The translations under genes were made by a program, and so were the position numbers. Below, piece by piece: positions 48,646 to 57,480 of a stretch of 64,000 nucleotides of DNA; within the stretch, counting starts at the first letter, position 1, and each line of letters opens with the position of its first letter. The notes under the pieces were generated by a model. That model had not been told where the DNA came from. It saw only the letters and a program-made list of their open reading frames with translations, and did no database searches. Location: assembly GCF_001648175.1 (NCBI RefSeq), contig NZ_CP015243.1:2604001-2668000 (forward strand), read 5' to 3'. This stretch comes from Halotalea alkalilenta (lineage in GTDB: Bacteria; Pseudomonadota; Gammaproteobacteria; Pseudomonadales; Halomonadaceae).

Positions 48646-49053
48646 ATGAAGAAACAGTTCTCGGTTTTGCTTTTCTCCTCTCTGGTCGCCCTTGCGGGCA
48701 CCTCCACTGCGATTGCACAGACCAGCACCACGACGACGGGCAGCGCGCAGACTGCGACACCCACCGAGCAGCAGACGCAAACGCCTGCGGGCACGGCTTC
48801 CCAGAATGACCAGAACGGCATGGATAGCTCGACCAGCCAGCAGCCCGGTGGAAATCTGGGCGAGGATGGCGTGAACGAGGGGCAGTCGGCGCAAGGAGGG
48901 CAGGGAGCCGCCACTGGCACGCAAGGCGCTGCCGACAGCAATCAGCAGCGTGATATGCAGCCAGAAGACGAGAACAGCATCGACGGCATCAGGCAGAAGG
49001 CCTCCGATACCTATGATAGTGCGAAGGAGAAAGTCCAGAGCCTCGGTAACTAA
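48646..49053 (+). CDS. Secreted low-complexity protein
   Basis: 135-aa protein with signal peptide MKKQFSVLLFSSLVALAGTST (cleavage predicted after AIA). The mature chain is dominated by Thr, Gln, Gly, Ser, Asn and Asp, with no hydrophobic core until a short helix at the end (SDTYDSAKEKVQSLG). Probably disordered and periplasmic or extracellular. No family recognised. Confidence 0.75.
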   Translation: MKKQFSVLLFSSLVALAGTSTAIAQTSTTTTGSAQTATPTEQQTQTPAGTASQNDQNGMDSSTSQQPGGNLGEDGVNEGQSAQGGQGAATGTQGAADSNQQRDMQPEDENSIDGIRQKASDTYDSAKEKVQSLGN

Positions 49054-49118
49054 GCGTCTCGGTGACTCTCTCGGTAACCAATGGATAAGAAGGATGTCGT
49101 GCTGAGTGCGTCACTTTT

Positions 49119-49144
49119 CCCGCCCCTTATTGCAAAGGGGCGGG
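49119..49144. terminator. Hairpin between the secreted protein and the lyase gene
   Basis: A perfect 10-bp GC-rich stem (49119-49128 with 49135-49144) with a 6-nt loop. Only a short AATTTC tail follows, so termination is uncertain. Confidence 0.45.
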
Positions 49145-49313
49145 AATTTCATCCTCAATCCTGCGAGACGAACAAGGGCGAGAGAATGGAAAGCCTCGCG
49201 ATGTTCGATCCATATACGACCATCGGTATCACGAGCTGTGATGGACTATGGGAGCATTTTCTTCAGCTGTCTGATAATTAAGATGAAAAGCTCTCTCCCA
49301 TATCGAGCACAGC

Positions 49314-50822
49314 ATGAAACACTCCTTGACGACCTTGGGCCTTGCCGTGGCTATGACCTGCTCCTTGAAGCTAGGGGCCGCCGACACTTCCCCACGCGAT
49401 GAGTTTTTTTGGCTGGGGGAGATCAACAAGGCTTCCGTGGTGATCAATAGTGAACAAGGGTTGCTCGACGAAACCCTGGCACCCGAGTTGGCGGCGGCGA
49501 TCGCCCAGGTGCTGGAGCAAGGACGAGCGCCCGGCGCCGCGCGCCCCTCGACGGTGATCACTTTCGAGCCACTGTTGATCCAGGCTGCGGGGGAGGAGGT
49601 GACCCTGCTGCACGCGGGTCGTTCCAGCCAGGACATGCATGCGACCTACCGATCCGCCATGCTGCGGGACAAGCTGCTCGAACTGGCTGCGCAGCTGCAT
49701 CAAGCCACCGGCACGCTGGTGGCGCTGGCGGACCAGCATGCCGAGACCATCGTGCCCAACTACACCAATGGCGTGGCGGCGCAGCCCAACAGCTTCGGTC
49801 ACTATCTATTGGGTCATGCCGCGGGTCTGCAGCGAGATGCCCAGCGCATCCGGGAAGCCTACGCTCGCATCGATCGATCTCCCATGGGCACTACCGTGCT
49901 CAACGGCACCGGATGGCCGCTGGATCGTCAGCGCATGGCCGACTATCTGGGCTTTTCCGCTCTGCTGGACAATGCCTATGACGCTTCGCAGATCGCCTCC
50001 ATGGAGCAGCCGGTGGAGGTTGCTGGCATCGTCACCAGCATCGCGCTGCATGCCGGCAACTTCATCGAGGACGTGCTGACGCAGTACGCCCAGACCCAGC
50101 CTTGGATTCTGCTGGAAGAGGGCGCAGACAACACCTATGTATCGAGCGCAATGCCGCAGAAGCGAAATCCCGGCCTGCTCAACAGCACGCGCAGCGATGC
50201 ATCGACGGCCTTGACCCTGGCCATGGGCCCGGTAATCCAGACGCACAACATCACCCCAGGCATGAGCGACCCCAAAGACATCGGACGTAATGCCGCGATG
50301 GTGGACAGCGCCATCTCGGTATTGAACAAATGGGATCGCGTCCTCCGGGCCCTGGTGATCGACTCCCAGCGGGCACTCGAGGAGCTGAACAGCGATTGGA
50401 CCGCTTCGCAGGAGCTGGCCGACGTACTGATGCGCGAGCATGGTCTGCCTTTCCGTGTCGGTCACCACTTCGCGTCAGAGGTGGTGTCCTATGCCAAGCA
50501 GCACAGCATCAAACCGCTGGATTTTCCCTACACCGAGGCGCAGCGCATCTATGCGCAGAGCGTAGGACACGATGGTCATCCGACCGAACTACCAATCAGC
50601 GAGGAGCGCTTTCGCGCCGCGCTCGATCCAGCGGCCATCGTCCGCAATAGAGCGACGATCGGTGGTCCACAGCCTGCTGAGATGGAGCGCATGCTGGCCG
50701 CCGCCAGCGAGGACCTGAGCGCCCAGCAGTCATGGATCACCGAGCGCCGGGCGCAGATCGATCAGGCCCTGGCCACATTGGATCAGGATTTCGCTCGTCT
50801 GGCCGAGAGGGCCTCGCGCTGA
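49314..50822 (+). CDS. Exported argininosuccinate-lyase-family protein
   Basis: 502-aa member of the fumarase/aspartase superfamily, closest to argininosuccinate lyases by GRSSQDM (102-108) and the signature SSAMPQKRNP (277-286, with the catalytic Ser). Unusually it has a signal peptide (about residues 1-22, cut near LGA-AD), so it acts outside the cytosol. The conserved catalytic His of the THLQ motif is replaced by Asn152 (NYTNGVAAQP). Substrate unknown; a periplasmic lyase releasing fumarate or a similar acid is plausible. Confidence 0.85.
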   Translation: MKHSLTTLGLAVAMTCSLKLGAADTSPRDEFFWLGEINKASVVINSEQGLLDETLAPELAAAIAQVLEQGRAPGAARPSTVITFEPLLIQAAGEEVTLLHAGRSSQDMHATYRSAMLRDKLLELAAQLHQATGTLVALADQHAETIVPNYTNGVAAQPNSFGHYLLGHAAGLQRDAQRIREAYARIDRSPMGTTVLNGTGWPLDRQRMADYLGFSALLDNAYDASQIASMEQPVEVAGIVTSIALHAGNFIEDVLTQYAQTQPWILLEEGADNTYVSSAMPQKRNPGLLNSTRSDASTALTLAMGPVIQTHNITPGMSDPKDIGRNAAMVDSAISVLNKWDRVLRALVIDSQRALEELNSDWTASQELADVLMREHGLPFRVGHHFASEVVSYAKQHSIKPLDFPYTEAQRIYAQSVGHDGHPTELPISEERFRAALDPAAIVRNRATIGGPQPAEMERMLAAASEDLSAQQSWITERRAQIDQALATLDQDFARLAERASR

Positions 50823-50979
50823 GAGGTCGAGCGAAAGATGGGGCAAAGGAGCGATTTTCTTTCGACCAGGGGGGGTCAACTCCTTGGTGGGATTGAAGAT
50901 GGACTCCGCTTGGGGGCTTGTCGGCCATTGGAGGCGGCGCTATAAGGTTTGGCTTTGAACCCCAAGTGAGGAGCAGTCG

Positions 50980-51315
50980 ATGCGCAACGTTGGCAAGAAT
51001 TGGTTGGTGGCGGCCATTGTCGTGCTGCTGGGCGCCTGCGCCAGTCGGGGCTCCTACATGCAGCCTTATCACGTGAACCAGATCCAGCCGGGGGTCACGA
51101 CCGCCAGCCAGATGGTTGCGCGCTTCGGTGAACCGCAGGAGCGCAGCCAGGACGCCCAGGGCCGGCCAGTGATGCGTTGGGTCTATGAGTCGATCAACCC
51201 GTTCGGCCGTCTGCGCGAGCGCCAAGTGCTCGAGGCCACCCTGAACAACGATCAGCGGGTGGCGAGCTATCGGATGAACGAGGGTAGTGGCCGGGCGGCT
51301 GCCCAGCTGCCCTGA
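50980..51315 (+). CDS. SmpA/BamE-like lipoprotein
   Basis: 111-aa lipoprotein with signal NWLVAAIVVLLGAC (lipobox LGAC). The mature domain has the BamE/OmlA-like pattern INQIQPGVTTASQMVARFGEPQ-like (G-x-T...V...FG.P). GAGGAG precedes the ATG. It is a small outer-membrane lipoprotein, not BamE itself by context. Followed by a terminator 72 bp after the stop. Confidence 0.75.
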   Translation: MRNVGKNWLVAAIVVLLGACASRGSYMQPYHVNQIQPGVTTASQMVARFGEPQERSQDAQGRPVMRWVYESINPFGRLRERQVLEATLNNDQRVASYRMNEGSGRAAAQLP

Positions 51316-51387
51316 ATCCCGCGGTATCGCCATCTAAACAGGCGGGCGTCCGCTGGGTGCAGCTACACACACTTCACCGACCAAGAA

Positions 51388-51420
51388 GGGGCGCCACCTG
51401 CTACAGGTGGCGCCCCATTT
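51388..51420 (+). terminator. Intrinsic-type terminator after the lipoprotein gene
   Basis: A perfect 12-bp stem (51388-51399 with 51405-51416) with a 5-nt loop, then ATTT and T-rich sequence. Confidence 0.7.
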
Positions 51421-51748
51421 CGATTTCACGACGACCGGCATTTGCTCGTGCCATTCGGTTGCTCACTATCACGACCTGATTAACTAATCCTAATGCGCTT
51501 GCGCTCGAAGTATCGGGAGCTCTCCGCCGCGGCCGCTGATGCGCCCCTTCATCTGATTTTTTTGAGTAAGGGGAGAGTAAGAGAAGCTCATAAAGACTGT
51601 GTAGCGTCACTAACTTGGCATGCGTGGAGATTTTTACTTCAACGGATAGCCAGACGGGCTCCGCCGTCGCTTTCCCGGGTCTTGCTCGGCCGGCGAGCCC
51701 AGCTCCCAGCAAGCCGCACGCTCCTGTGACGCTCACGACGACGAGGGC

Positions 51749-51832
51749 ATGGCCGTGAAAGATCACATCCACGTTTGGATCTCTGTTGGCACGTTGTACA
51801 TGATTGCGCTGGCGCTATTTCTGACAGCATGA
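51749..51832 (+). CDS. Possible 27-aa single-span membrane peptide
   Basis: ATG GCC ... TGA encodes MAVKDHIHVWISVGTLYMI followed by ALALFLTA: a charged start then one hydrophobic helix. No strong ribosome binding site (only a GAGGGC just upstream). It could be a real microprotein or a chance frame in a decaying region. Confidence 0.3.
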   Translation: MAVKDHIHVWISVGTLYMIALALFLTA

Positions 51833-51883
51833 ACCAGCGGCGTGCTGATATCCCTTGCCGTGGGATAGCTGCAGGCCGTCGGT

Positions 51884-52004
51884 TCACGCAGCGACATCAC
51901 CCAACAAGCTCTCGTAGGGGATCTTCATCCCTTCGTGCAGCTGCTTGATCATGCGCAGGCTCAGTTTGCGCTTTCATTGCGCTCGATCAGGATGGCGAGG
52001 ATTT
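51884..52004 (-). pseudogene. Remnant of a HigA-type antitoxin
   Basis: On the leftward strand the last 29 codons read KRKLSLRMIKQLHEGMKIPY then ESLLGDVAA and stop, a near-perfect HigA C-terminus (second half of the HTH region). Just upstream, in another frame, ILAILIERNES matches the N-terminal part of HigA. The middle is missing and a stop intervenes, so the gene is dead. It lies directly downstream of the higB remnant, the natural higBA order. Confidence 0.65.
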
Positions 52005-52113
52005 ACCATCTCGTCGACTCGTGAATACCGACAAAGCGAATCCAGGCGACCTGTCAGGTACAGCGAACGGCGACGATGACCTAGTATTCGTTGCCGCCGG
52101 TGATGATAGGTCG
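52005..52113 (-). pseudogene. Remnant of a HigB-type toxin
   Basis: On the leftward strand the translation reads RPIITGGNEY, stop, VIVAVRCT, stop, QVAWIRFVGIHES, which matches the C-terminal core of HigB/RelE-like mRNA interferases (GNKYRL..V....IRFVGTH). Two in-frame stops and the lack of an N-terminal part show it is non-functional. Confidence 0.65.
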
Positions 52114-52249
52114 TTTTTCATCTGTATTAGCTCATGTGGCGTTCCATTGCATGTTTTGTAATCAACAGGAGATCTAGGGCTACTAGCCTAAAGTCTGTTG
52201 CACCTTTGATTGATCAATATTTCATCCACCGACAATGCAGGAGATAGCC

Positions 52250-52510
52250 GTGCGTAAAATACCAATGCTCACCGCAGGGGCATCACTGCTGGTATCGCTC
52301 TACTCCGGCGTGGCCCTGAGCCAGACAGCGTCAGTCACACCGGGATCGGAAGCTGGTGCAGCTGCCCCGACGCTGTCCAGCGCTCCGGTAGTCAATGTCC
52401 CTTCAGCGGCTTCGACGACTGCCGGCACCTTGGCGGCTACTGCCGGCACGACCGGTACCAATGGAACAACCGGTACGACTGGAACTACTGGCACTTCAGG
52501 CACCAACTGA
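52250..52510 (+). CDS. Small secreted Thr/Gly-rich protein with tandem repeats
   Basis: 86 aa from a GTG start with AGGAG 6 nt upstream (an ATG at 52235 is possible but lies on the ribosome binding site). Signal peptide MLTAGASLLVSLYSGVALSQ; the mature protein is Ala/Ser/Thr-rich and ends in four GTTGT-type tandem units (about residues 67-86). It resembles the 48646 protein in style but not sequence. Ended by a strong terminator. Confidence 0.65.
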   Translation: MRKIPMLTAGASLLVSLYSGVALSQTASVTPGSEAGAAAPTLSSAPVVNVPSAASTTAGTLAATAGTTGTNGTTGTTGTTGTSGTN

Positions 52511-52532
52511 GTGACCAAGGATAACCCCATAG

Positions 52533-52564
52533 AGCCCGCCGCCCTTTAAAGCGGCGGGCTTTTC
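52533..52564 (+). terminator. Intrinsic terminator
   Basis: A 10-bp GC stem (52533-52542 with 52551-52560), 8-nt loop and TTTT. It stops the small secreted gene just before the convergent CoA-transferase gene. Confidence 0.88.
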
Positions 52565-52580
52565 TATGTGGTGGGCAATC

Positions 52581-54035
52581 TCAGTCGAGCCACGCAGCCC
52601 GCCCGCTGCCCAATTCGGGAGTCGTTCCGAACCAGCGGGGCGGTGTCTCGGACATACGAACCACTGGTCCCAAGCTTTTGAGATCGCCCCAGCAGGTTCC
52701 GTCATCGCGCACCGAAAGCGCCTCGAACTCTCGAGGGGTCAGCCGGCCGGGCGCGTGGTCGAATCGCGCCAGCAGGCCTTGACGTTGCAGGAGCATGGCG
52801 GACTGGCACAAAGACACCTGCACGCGGTAAGTTCCGCCTTCCCTGGCGCGGCGCGCCAGCGCGATCATCGCGCCGAAGGTTCCGAGAAAACCGGTGATGA
52901 AATCGCACATGAAGACCGGTGTCAGCTTGGGTTGACCTGCGCCGACCGCCATGCCTTGGGTGTGGCATATGCCTGTTACGGCCTGCGCCACCTGATCCCA
53001 GCCAGCCCGCTCAGCAAATGGTCCGCCGGAGCCAAAGCAGTTGACGCTGACATGCACGAGGCCCGGGCGGAGCGTTGTTAGTTCATCGACGCCAAAGCCG
53101 TGGGCCTGGAGCCGGCCCGGCCGATAACCATCGATGAATACATCGGCGTCTCGCACCAGTTCCCGCAGTCGCCGCGCTTCGTCGGCACGGGTGAAGTCGA
53201 GAAAGCAGCTGCGCTTGCCATGGCTCGTGTCGCGAACGAAAGCCGGTACCTGGGGCAATGAGGGTGCCGTCACCATCAGTACATCGGCGCCGTGCTCGGC
53301 CATGCCGAGGCCCGCAGTCGGACCGGCCAGGATACGTGTCAGGTCCAGTACCCGAATCCCCGATGCGGGCTGGTTGCCCCCAGGCAGCGGCTGCGGGGCG
53401 CTATCCGCGAGCTTGGTGATCTCCACGACCGGGCGAGACGCCAGATAGGCCCCATGCGGGTGCGCCAACCATTCCTCCGGTGTGCGAATCTTACCTGCGC
53501 AAGCGTGCGCAGTGGCAATCGCATCCTCGAGCTCATCCGAATTCCATCGGCTCACGCCTTCGGCCACCGACTCCGGGGTACTCTCGCAGCCCAGTACGTC
53601 CAGCACGCGCCGCTCCAGATGCGGCAAGTTGGTGTGCGGCAGAACCCATCGACCATCGGCTGCACGCCAAGGCTGCGTGAGCGAGATCATGTGCCTGAAT
53701 TCCGGCGATGAAGGGATCGGCTGATACTTCCCCAGCGCATCGCGCCTGAGCGTCATGTCGCCGCCCGCCAGCGAGGTTGCCGCTGCCGCCCGCACATCCA
53801 CGCTGATGGACTGGCGACGCCCCGTTCGAAGCTCCCAGAGATCGTTGGCGGCTACCGCGCGGGCCGCCAGCGCATCGGCCGACGTCTCCCCGATGCGAAA
53901 CGGAGACTGGAACAGGGGATCCTCACCGGTGATCGTGACTTCTCCCTGCTTCAGCGGCTTCGCGGCTCGAATCTCCATGAGCTCGGCAAAGGCAGCTGTT
54001 CGTCCCATGGCATGAGTGGTTCCTTCATCGCTCAT
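52581..54035 (-). CDS. CaiB/BaiF family III CoA-transferase
   Basis: 484-aa enzyme moving CoA between carboxylic acids. The C-terminal half is a clear family III unit (GIRVLDLTRILAGPTAGLGMAEHGADVLMV, then FVRDTSHGKRSCFLDF, and VFMCDFITGFLGTFGAMIAL with the catalytic Asp). The N-terminal 200 residues look like a second, diverged half. Last gene of a leftward group after the ActP-type symporter, 95 bp apart. Confidence 0.88.
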   Translation of the reverse strand: MSDEGTTHAMGRTAAFAELMEIRAAKPLKQGEVTITGEDPLFQSPFRIGETSADALAARAVAANDLWELRTGRRQSISVDVRAAAATSLAGGDMTLRRDALGKYQPIPSSPEFRHMISLTQPWRAADGRWVLPHTNLPHLERRVLDVLGCESTPESVAEGVSRWNSDELEDAIATAHACAGKIRTPEEWLAHPHGAYLASRPVVEITKLADSAPQPLPGGNQPASGIRVLDLTRILAGPTAGLGMAEHGADVLMVTAPSLPQVPAFVRDTSHGKRSCFLDFTRADEARRLRELVRDADVFIDGYRPGRLQAHGFGVDELTTLRPGLVHVSVNCFGSGGPFAERAGWDQVAQAVTGICHTQGMAVGAGQPKLTPVFMCDFITGFLGTFGAMIALARRAREGGTYRVQVSLCQSAMLLQRQGLLARFDHAPGRLTPREFEALSVRDDGTCWGDLKSLGPVVRMSETPPRWFGTTPELGSGRAAWLD

Positions 54036-54130
54036 TGTTCAAACTCCTGTGCTCTCGACTTCCAGTTCGGCTGCCGCTTTGTCATGGCAAGGCAGATTCG
54101 ATTGCGTTGAATACTGCGCTACCGCTTGGG

Positions 54131-55714
54131 TCAGGCGCCGGCCACCGGCGTGGGGACGCGCGATGACTGCGTCGCCAGCGAGGCGATGAGACAGACGGTG
54201 AAGGCAAGCGGAACGGTTACCAATGCCGGTGGATCAATGGGGAACACCGGCTGCGCATACCCCAGTACCTTCACCCACACGGATGGTCCGAGCACGGTAA
54301 ACAGCAGGGAGGAAGCAAGGCCCACACCACCGCCCAGGACGGCACCGAAAGGAGTCATCTTCTTCCAGTAAATAGCCAGGATCAGTACCGGGAATGTCGA
54401 GGAGCATGCGATCGAAAACGCCAGGCTGATCATGTAGGCCACGTTTTGGTTGCGAAAGGCAATCCCGAGCAGGACCGCCAGTGCGCCCAACACGACCGTT
54501 GCGATCTTGACGATCCGAATCTCGTCCGGAGCATCCGAACCATGGCGCTTGAACAACGCCCCGTAGATGTCATGGCTGACCGCCGACGCGCCGGAAAGGG
54601 TCAGACCAGCCACGACGGCGAGGATCGTGGCGAAAGCGATGGCGGAGACCGCGCCGAACATCACGTCGCCGCCGAGCAGGTGCGACAGATGGAGTGCCGC
54701 GGTGTTACCTCCGCCGATCAAAGCGCCGTTCGCATCGAGGTATCCGGAATGGTCGCGTAGCAGGGCCAACGCGCCGAAGCCGATGATGAAGATCATCGCG
54801 TAGAAGCAGTTCATGAACGCCGTGGCCCACAACACAGAGCTTCGCGCCGCCTTGGCGTCCGGTACGGTGAAAAAACGCATGAGTACGTGTGGCAGACCCG
54901 CTGTGCCCAGCATCAGCGCGATTCCCAGCGAAATACCGGAGACAGGATCCCTCGCCAGAGCCTGGGGAATCAGGATGTTTTCCTTCCCTGGGTGCACCTC
55001 GACGGCCTTTTGGAGCAGTTCTCTCATACTGAAACCAAACTGCATCATCACGAGCAAGCACATCACTACACCGATGCCCAACATCAGCACCGCCTTGACG
55101 ATTTGCACCCAAGTAGTCGCCATCATTCCGCCAAAGACGACATAGACGACCATCAGCACACCAACCAGAATGATGGCGTAGTTATAGTCGATGCCGAACA
55201 GCAGTTGAACCAGCTGCCCCGCTCCGACCATCTGTGCAATCAAATAGAAGGCGACGATGATCAGTGAGGCGCAGGCCGAGAAGATGCGTACAGAGTTGCC
55301 ACTGAGTCTGGAACAGACCACGTCGGTGAAAGTGTACTTACCGAGCTTGCGTAGCTTACTGGCCATCAGGAAGACGACTATCGGTAATCCGGTGGTGTAA
55401 CCGATCGCATAGACCAGTCCGTCGAAACCTCCGTTGAACACAAGAGCCGTCAGGCCGAGAAAGGCACCCGCAGAAAGTGCATCCCCTGTGATGGCCAAGC
55501 CATTTTGAAATCCGGATATGCGGCCACCGGCCGCGTAGAAATCATTGGCGGATGTCGTTTGCTTCGCCGCCCACCAAGTGATGCCGAGCGTGACGGCGAT
55601 AACGGTGACGAAAAGCAAGAGCGATGTCGGGCTGGTCGCTCCGACAGAGGATTGTGCGGCCATCGCACTGGGCACGAAAGCGGCTGGAAGTATGGAGAGT
55701 AGTATTCTCAACAT
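54131..55714 (-). CDS. Sodium:solute symporter, ActP (cation/acetate) type
   Basis: 527-aa inner-membrane symporter with about 13 helices. Family marks: SANDFYAAGGRISGFQNGLAITGDALSAGAFLG, GGMMATTWVQIVKAVLML and GTAGLPHVLMRFFTVPDAKAAR. The N-terminal hydrophobic segment resembles the cleaved signal of ActP. It overlaps the DUF485 gene by 7 nt. Acetate or another short carboxylate is likely; the adjacent CoA-transferase would activate it. Confidence 0.92.
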   Translation of the reverse strand: MLRILLSILPAAFVPSAMAAQSSVGATSPTSLLLFVTVIAVTLGITWWAAKQTTSANDFYAAGGRISGFQNGLAITGDALSAGAFLGLTALVFNGGFDGLVYAIGYTTGLPIVVFLMASKLRKLGKYTFTDVVCSRLSGNSVRIFSACASLIIVAFYLIAQMVGAGQLVQLLFGIDYNYAIILVGVLMVVYVVFGGMMATTWVQIVKAVLMLGIGVVMCLLVMMQFGFSMRELLQKAVEVHPGKENILIPQALARDPVSGISLGIALMLGTAGLPHVLMRFFTVPDAKAARSSVLWATAFMNCFYAMIFIIGFGALALLRDHSGYLDANGALIGGGNTAALHLSHLLGGDVMFGAVSAIAFATILAVVAGLTLSGASAVSHDIYGALFKRHGSDAPDEIRIVKIATVVLGALAVLLGIAFRNQNVAYMISLAFSIACSSTFPVLILAIYWKKMTPFGAVLGGGVGLASSLLFTVLGPSVWVKVLGYAQPVFPIDPPALVTVPLAFTVCLIASLATQSSRVPTPVAGA

Positions 55715-55965
55715 GTCGCTTCTCCCTCAGGGACGGCATTGGCGTGCACAACGTAGATGATCGTCAAAGCTGTTCCGCAGACGATGACGGCAAGCCCGAA
55801 GACAAAAGACAGTGGAAGATCGATTATTGGAACATTCCTTCTCAGTTCTTCCGCATGAAAGCAGCTCACAAGGATGAATGAGAGATAGACGAACATCTGC
55901 AATGCCGTAAGTGACAGGCCGAATGCCAGAGACTCATTGTCTTTGGTCGCAATAACAGAATTCAT
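55708..55965 (-). CDS. DUF485 membrane protein (YjcH-like)
   Basis: 85-aa inner-membrane protein with two helices (TALQMFVYLSFILVSCF and LSFVFGLAVIVCGTALTIIYVVHA). DUF485 proteins are regularly encoded beside actP and may form part of the transporter. Its stop overlaps the actP start. Confidence 0.88.
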   Translation of the reverse strand: MNSVIATKDNESLAFGLSLTALQMFVYLSFILVSCFHAEELRRNVPIIDLPLSFVFGLAVIVCGTALTIIYVVHANAVPEGEATC

Positions 55966-56388
55966 TTCCGATCTCCATATAAAAACCCAGCGGTCGAATG
56001 AACAGCACAGGTCTCACAGAACAGCTCGGCCTCATTTGAATTCGGTCATTGCTTTATTCAATGGAGCCGTCTTTCACATCAGCGTTGCCTGGGATCATGA
56101 GCTGAACCTATGGCTTGGAAGAAACGGTTAATTCTGATGCCAGCGATCTGCCGGACAGATGGATTGGATAGCATGAGATCGGGCACCAAGATTGGGCGCC
56201 CTGGTGAAATACAGGTATCGAAATGAAGCGGTAACAGCGTGCTATGCCTTGCAGTCACGCCATTGGCAGCACGTTCATAGGTCCGCGGCTGATCTTCATG
56301 GGGTAGGGAAGCTGGCATACCGCTTGCTTGGGATTCACTGAAACGGTCTCACTCCGAGACCAGGCATCAGTTCTAGGGATACCAGCCC
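55966..56388. other. Divergent control region for the carboxylate module
   Basis: No gene over 420 bp. Contains a perfect 6-5-6 inverted repeat (56345-56350 with 56356-56361) 28 bp before the LysR start, and A+T-rich segments likely to be promoters for both directions. Confidence 0.5.
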
Positions 56389-57309
56389 ATGGAAGTAAAT
56401 GACCTGATCACATTCGCTACAGTCGCCCGGCATGCCGCCATCACGCGAGCGGCGATAGAACTGAACACGGTGCAGTCCAACGTCACGAGCAGGATCAAGC
56501 AGCTTGAAGAAGAGGTCGGCGTTGCACTTTTTGAACGTCACAGTCGAGGAGTTGTCTTGACCAGCGCGGGGCAACGTCTTCTGCCCTATGCCTCGCGTGC
56601 GGTGGCCTTGCTTCAGGAAGCGGCGACGGCCGCTCGTGACGATGGCGTAGCGCGGGGGCGCCTGTCGATCGGCTCGATGGAGACCACGGTGGCGATCCGG
56701 CTGCCAGAGGTTCTCGCGGCCTATCATTCACAACATCCCGCCGTCGAGTTCGAGGTGAAAACCGGGCCTACAGCTGAGTTGGTACAAAAGGTCATCGATA
56801 ACGAGGTGGATGGCGCATTCGTCGCCGGACCGGTAGATCACCCTTTATTGTCGGTCGATCACGCATATGAAGAGAACCTGGTGCTGGTAACTTCTCTTCG
56901 TTTGCGTGACCCGTCCAAGTTGCACGATGATTCGATGCCGTTGACGGCATTGATGTTCAGAATGGGTTGCTCATATCGTCAGCGTCTCGAGCAATTTCTC
57001 ACCCAGATCGGGCGGCCGAGCTTTCAACGTCTTGAATTCGGCACGTTGGAGGGCATCCTGGGATGCGTGAGCGCGGATCTCGGCATCACTTTGCTGCCTC
57101 GAAGCGTGGTCGAAAAATCAGCACTGGGCGAAAAACTCGCGATGCATGATGTACCGCCGGATATCGCACAGACCCCAACTCTGTTCATCAGGCGGAAAGG
57201 GGCCCATGAGTCGACCGCGATGCGGCTTTTCCGCACATGTTTTTCCAGTGCTCCACAAGTCTGCACAGCCGTTGACCGGCCCATCCAGGCCCAATCCATG
57301 TTTGCGTAG
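56389..57309 (+). CDS. LysR-family transcriptional regulator
   Basis: 306-aa regulator; N-terminal HTH in FATVARHAAITRAAIELNT and SNVTSRIKQLEEEVGVALFERH, then an effector-binding domain (about 90-290) with EFGTLEGILGCVSADLGITLLPRSVVE. It is divergent from the DUF485-ActP-CoA-transferase genes and is their probable regulator. Confidence 0.92.
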   Translation: MEVNDLITFATVARHAAITRAAIELNTVQSNVTSRIKQLEEEVGVALFERHSRGVVLTSAGQRLLPYASRAVALLQEAATAARDDGVARGRLSIGSMETTVAIRLPEVLAAYHSQHPAVEFEVKTGPTAELVQKVIDNEVDGAFVAGPVDHPLLSVDHAYEENLVLVTSLRLRDPSKLHDDSMPLTALMFRMGCSYRQRLEQFLTQIGRPSFQRLEFGTLEGILGCVSADLGITLLPRSVVEKSALGEKLAMHDVPPDIAQTPTLFIRRKGAHESTAMRLFRTCFSSAPQVCTAVDRPIQAQSMFA

Positions 57310-57423
57310 TTCGCGCAGCCCATGTGGAGCAGTCGCTGTGCCTGCCGATCGAGGCGGGGAGGAGTCCACCCCGACCATGTATTGGGCAGCTCTCAATCCG
57401 ATCTCGGCGCCGGAGCCATCGTG

Positions 57424-57468
57424 AAATAAAAAAACCGCCACCCGGCATGATCCGTAAGTGGCGGTTTT
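57424..57468 (-). terminator. Terminator of the tRNA-Pro transcript
   Basis: Leftward hairpin with a stem of about 11 bp (57431-57441 with 57458-57468) and a run of seven T residues on the leftward strand. Confidence 0.85.
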
Positions 57469-57480
57469 GAAATCGATTTT

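Noticed and set aside
49081..49281. 66-codon rightward frame before the exported lyase
   Set aside because: No ribosome binding site and it contains the hairpin at 49119-49144.
52440..52510. Short direct repeats as a possible CRISPR
   Set aside because: The repeats are codons for GTTGT units inside a coding frame, without spacers; no CRISPR array is seen in the window.
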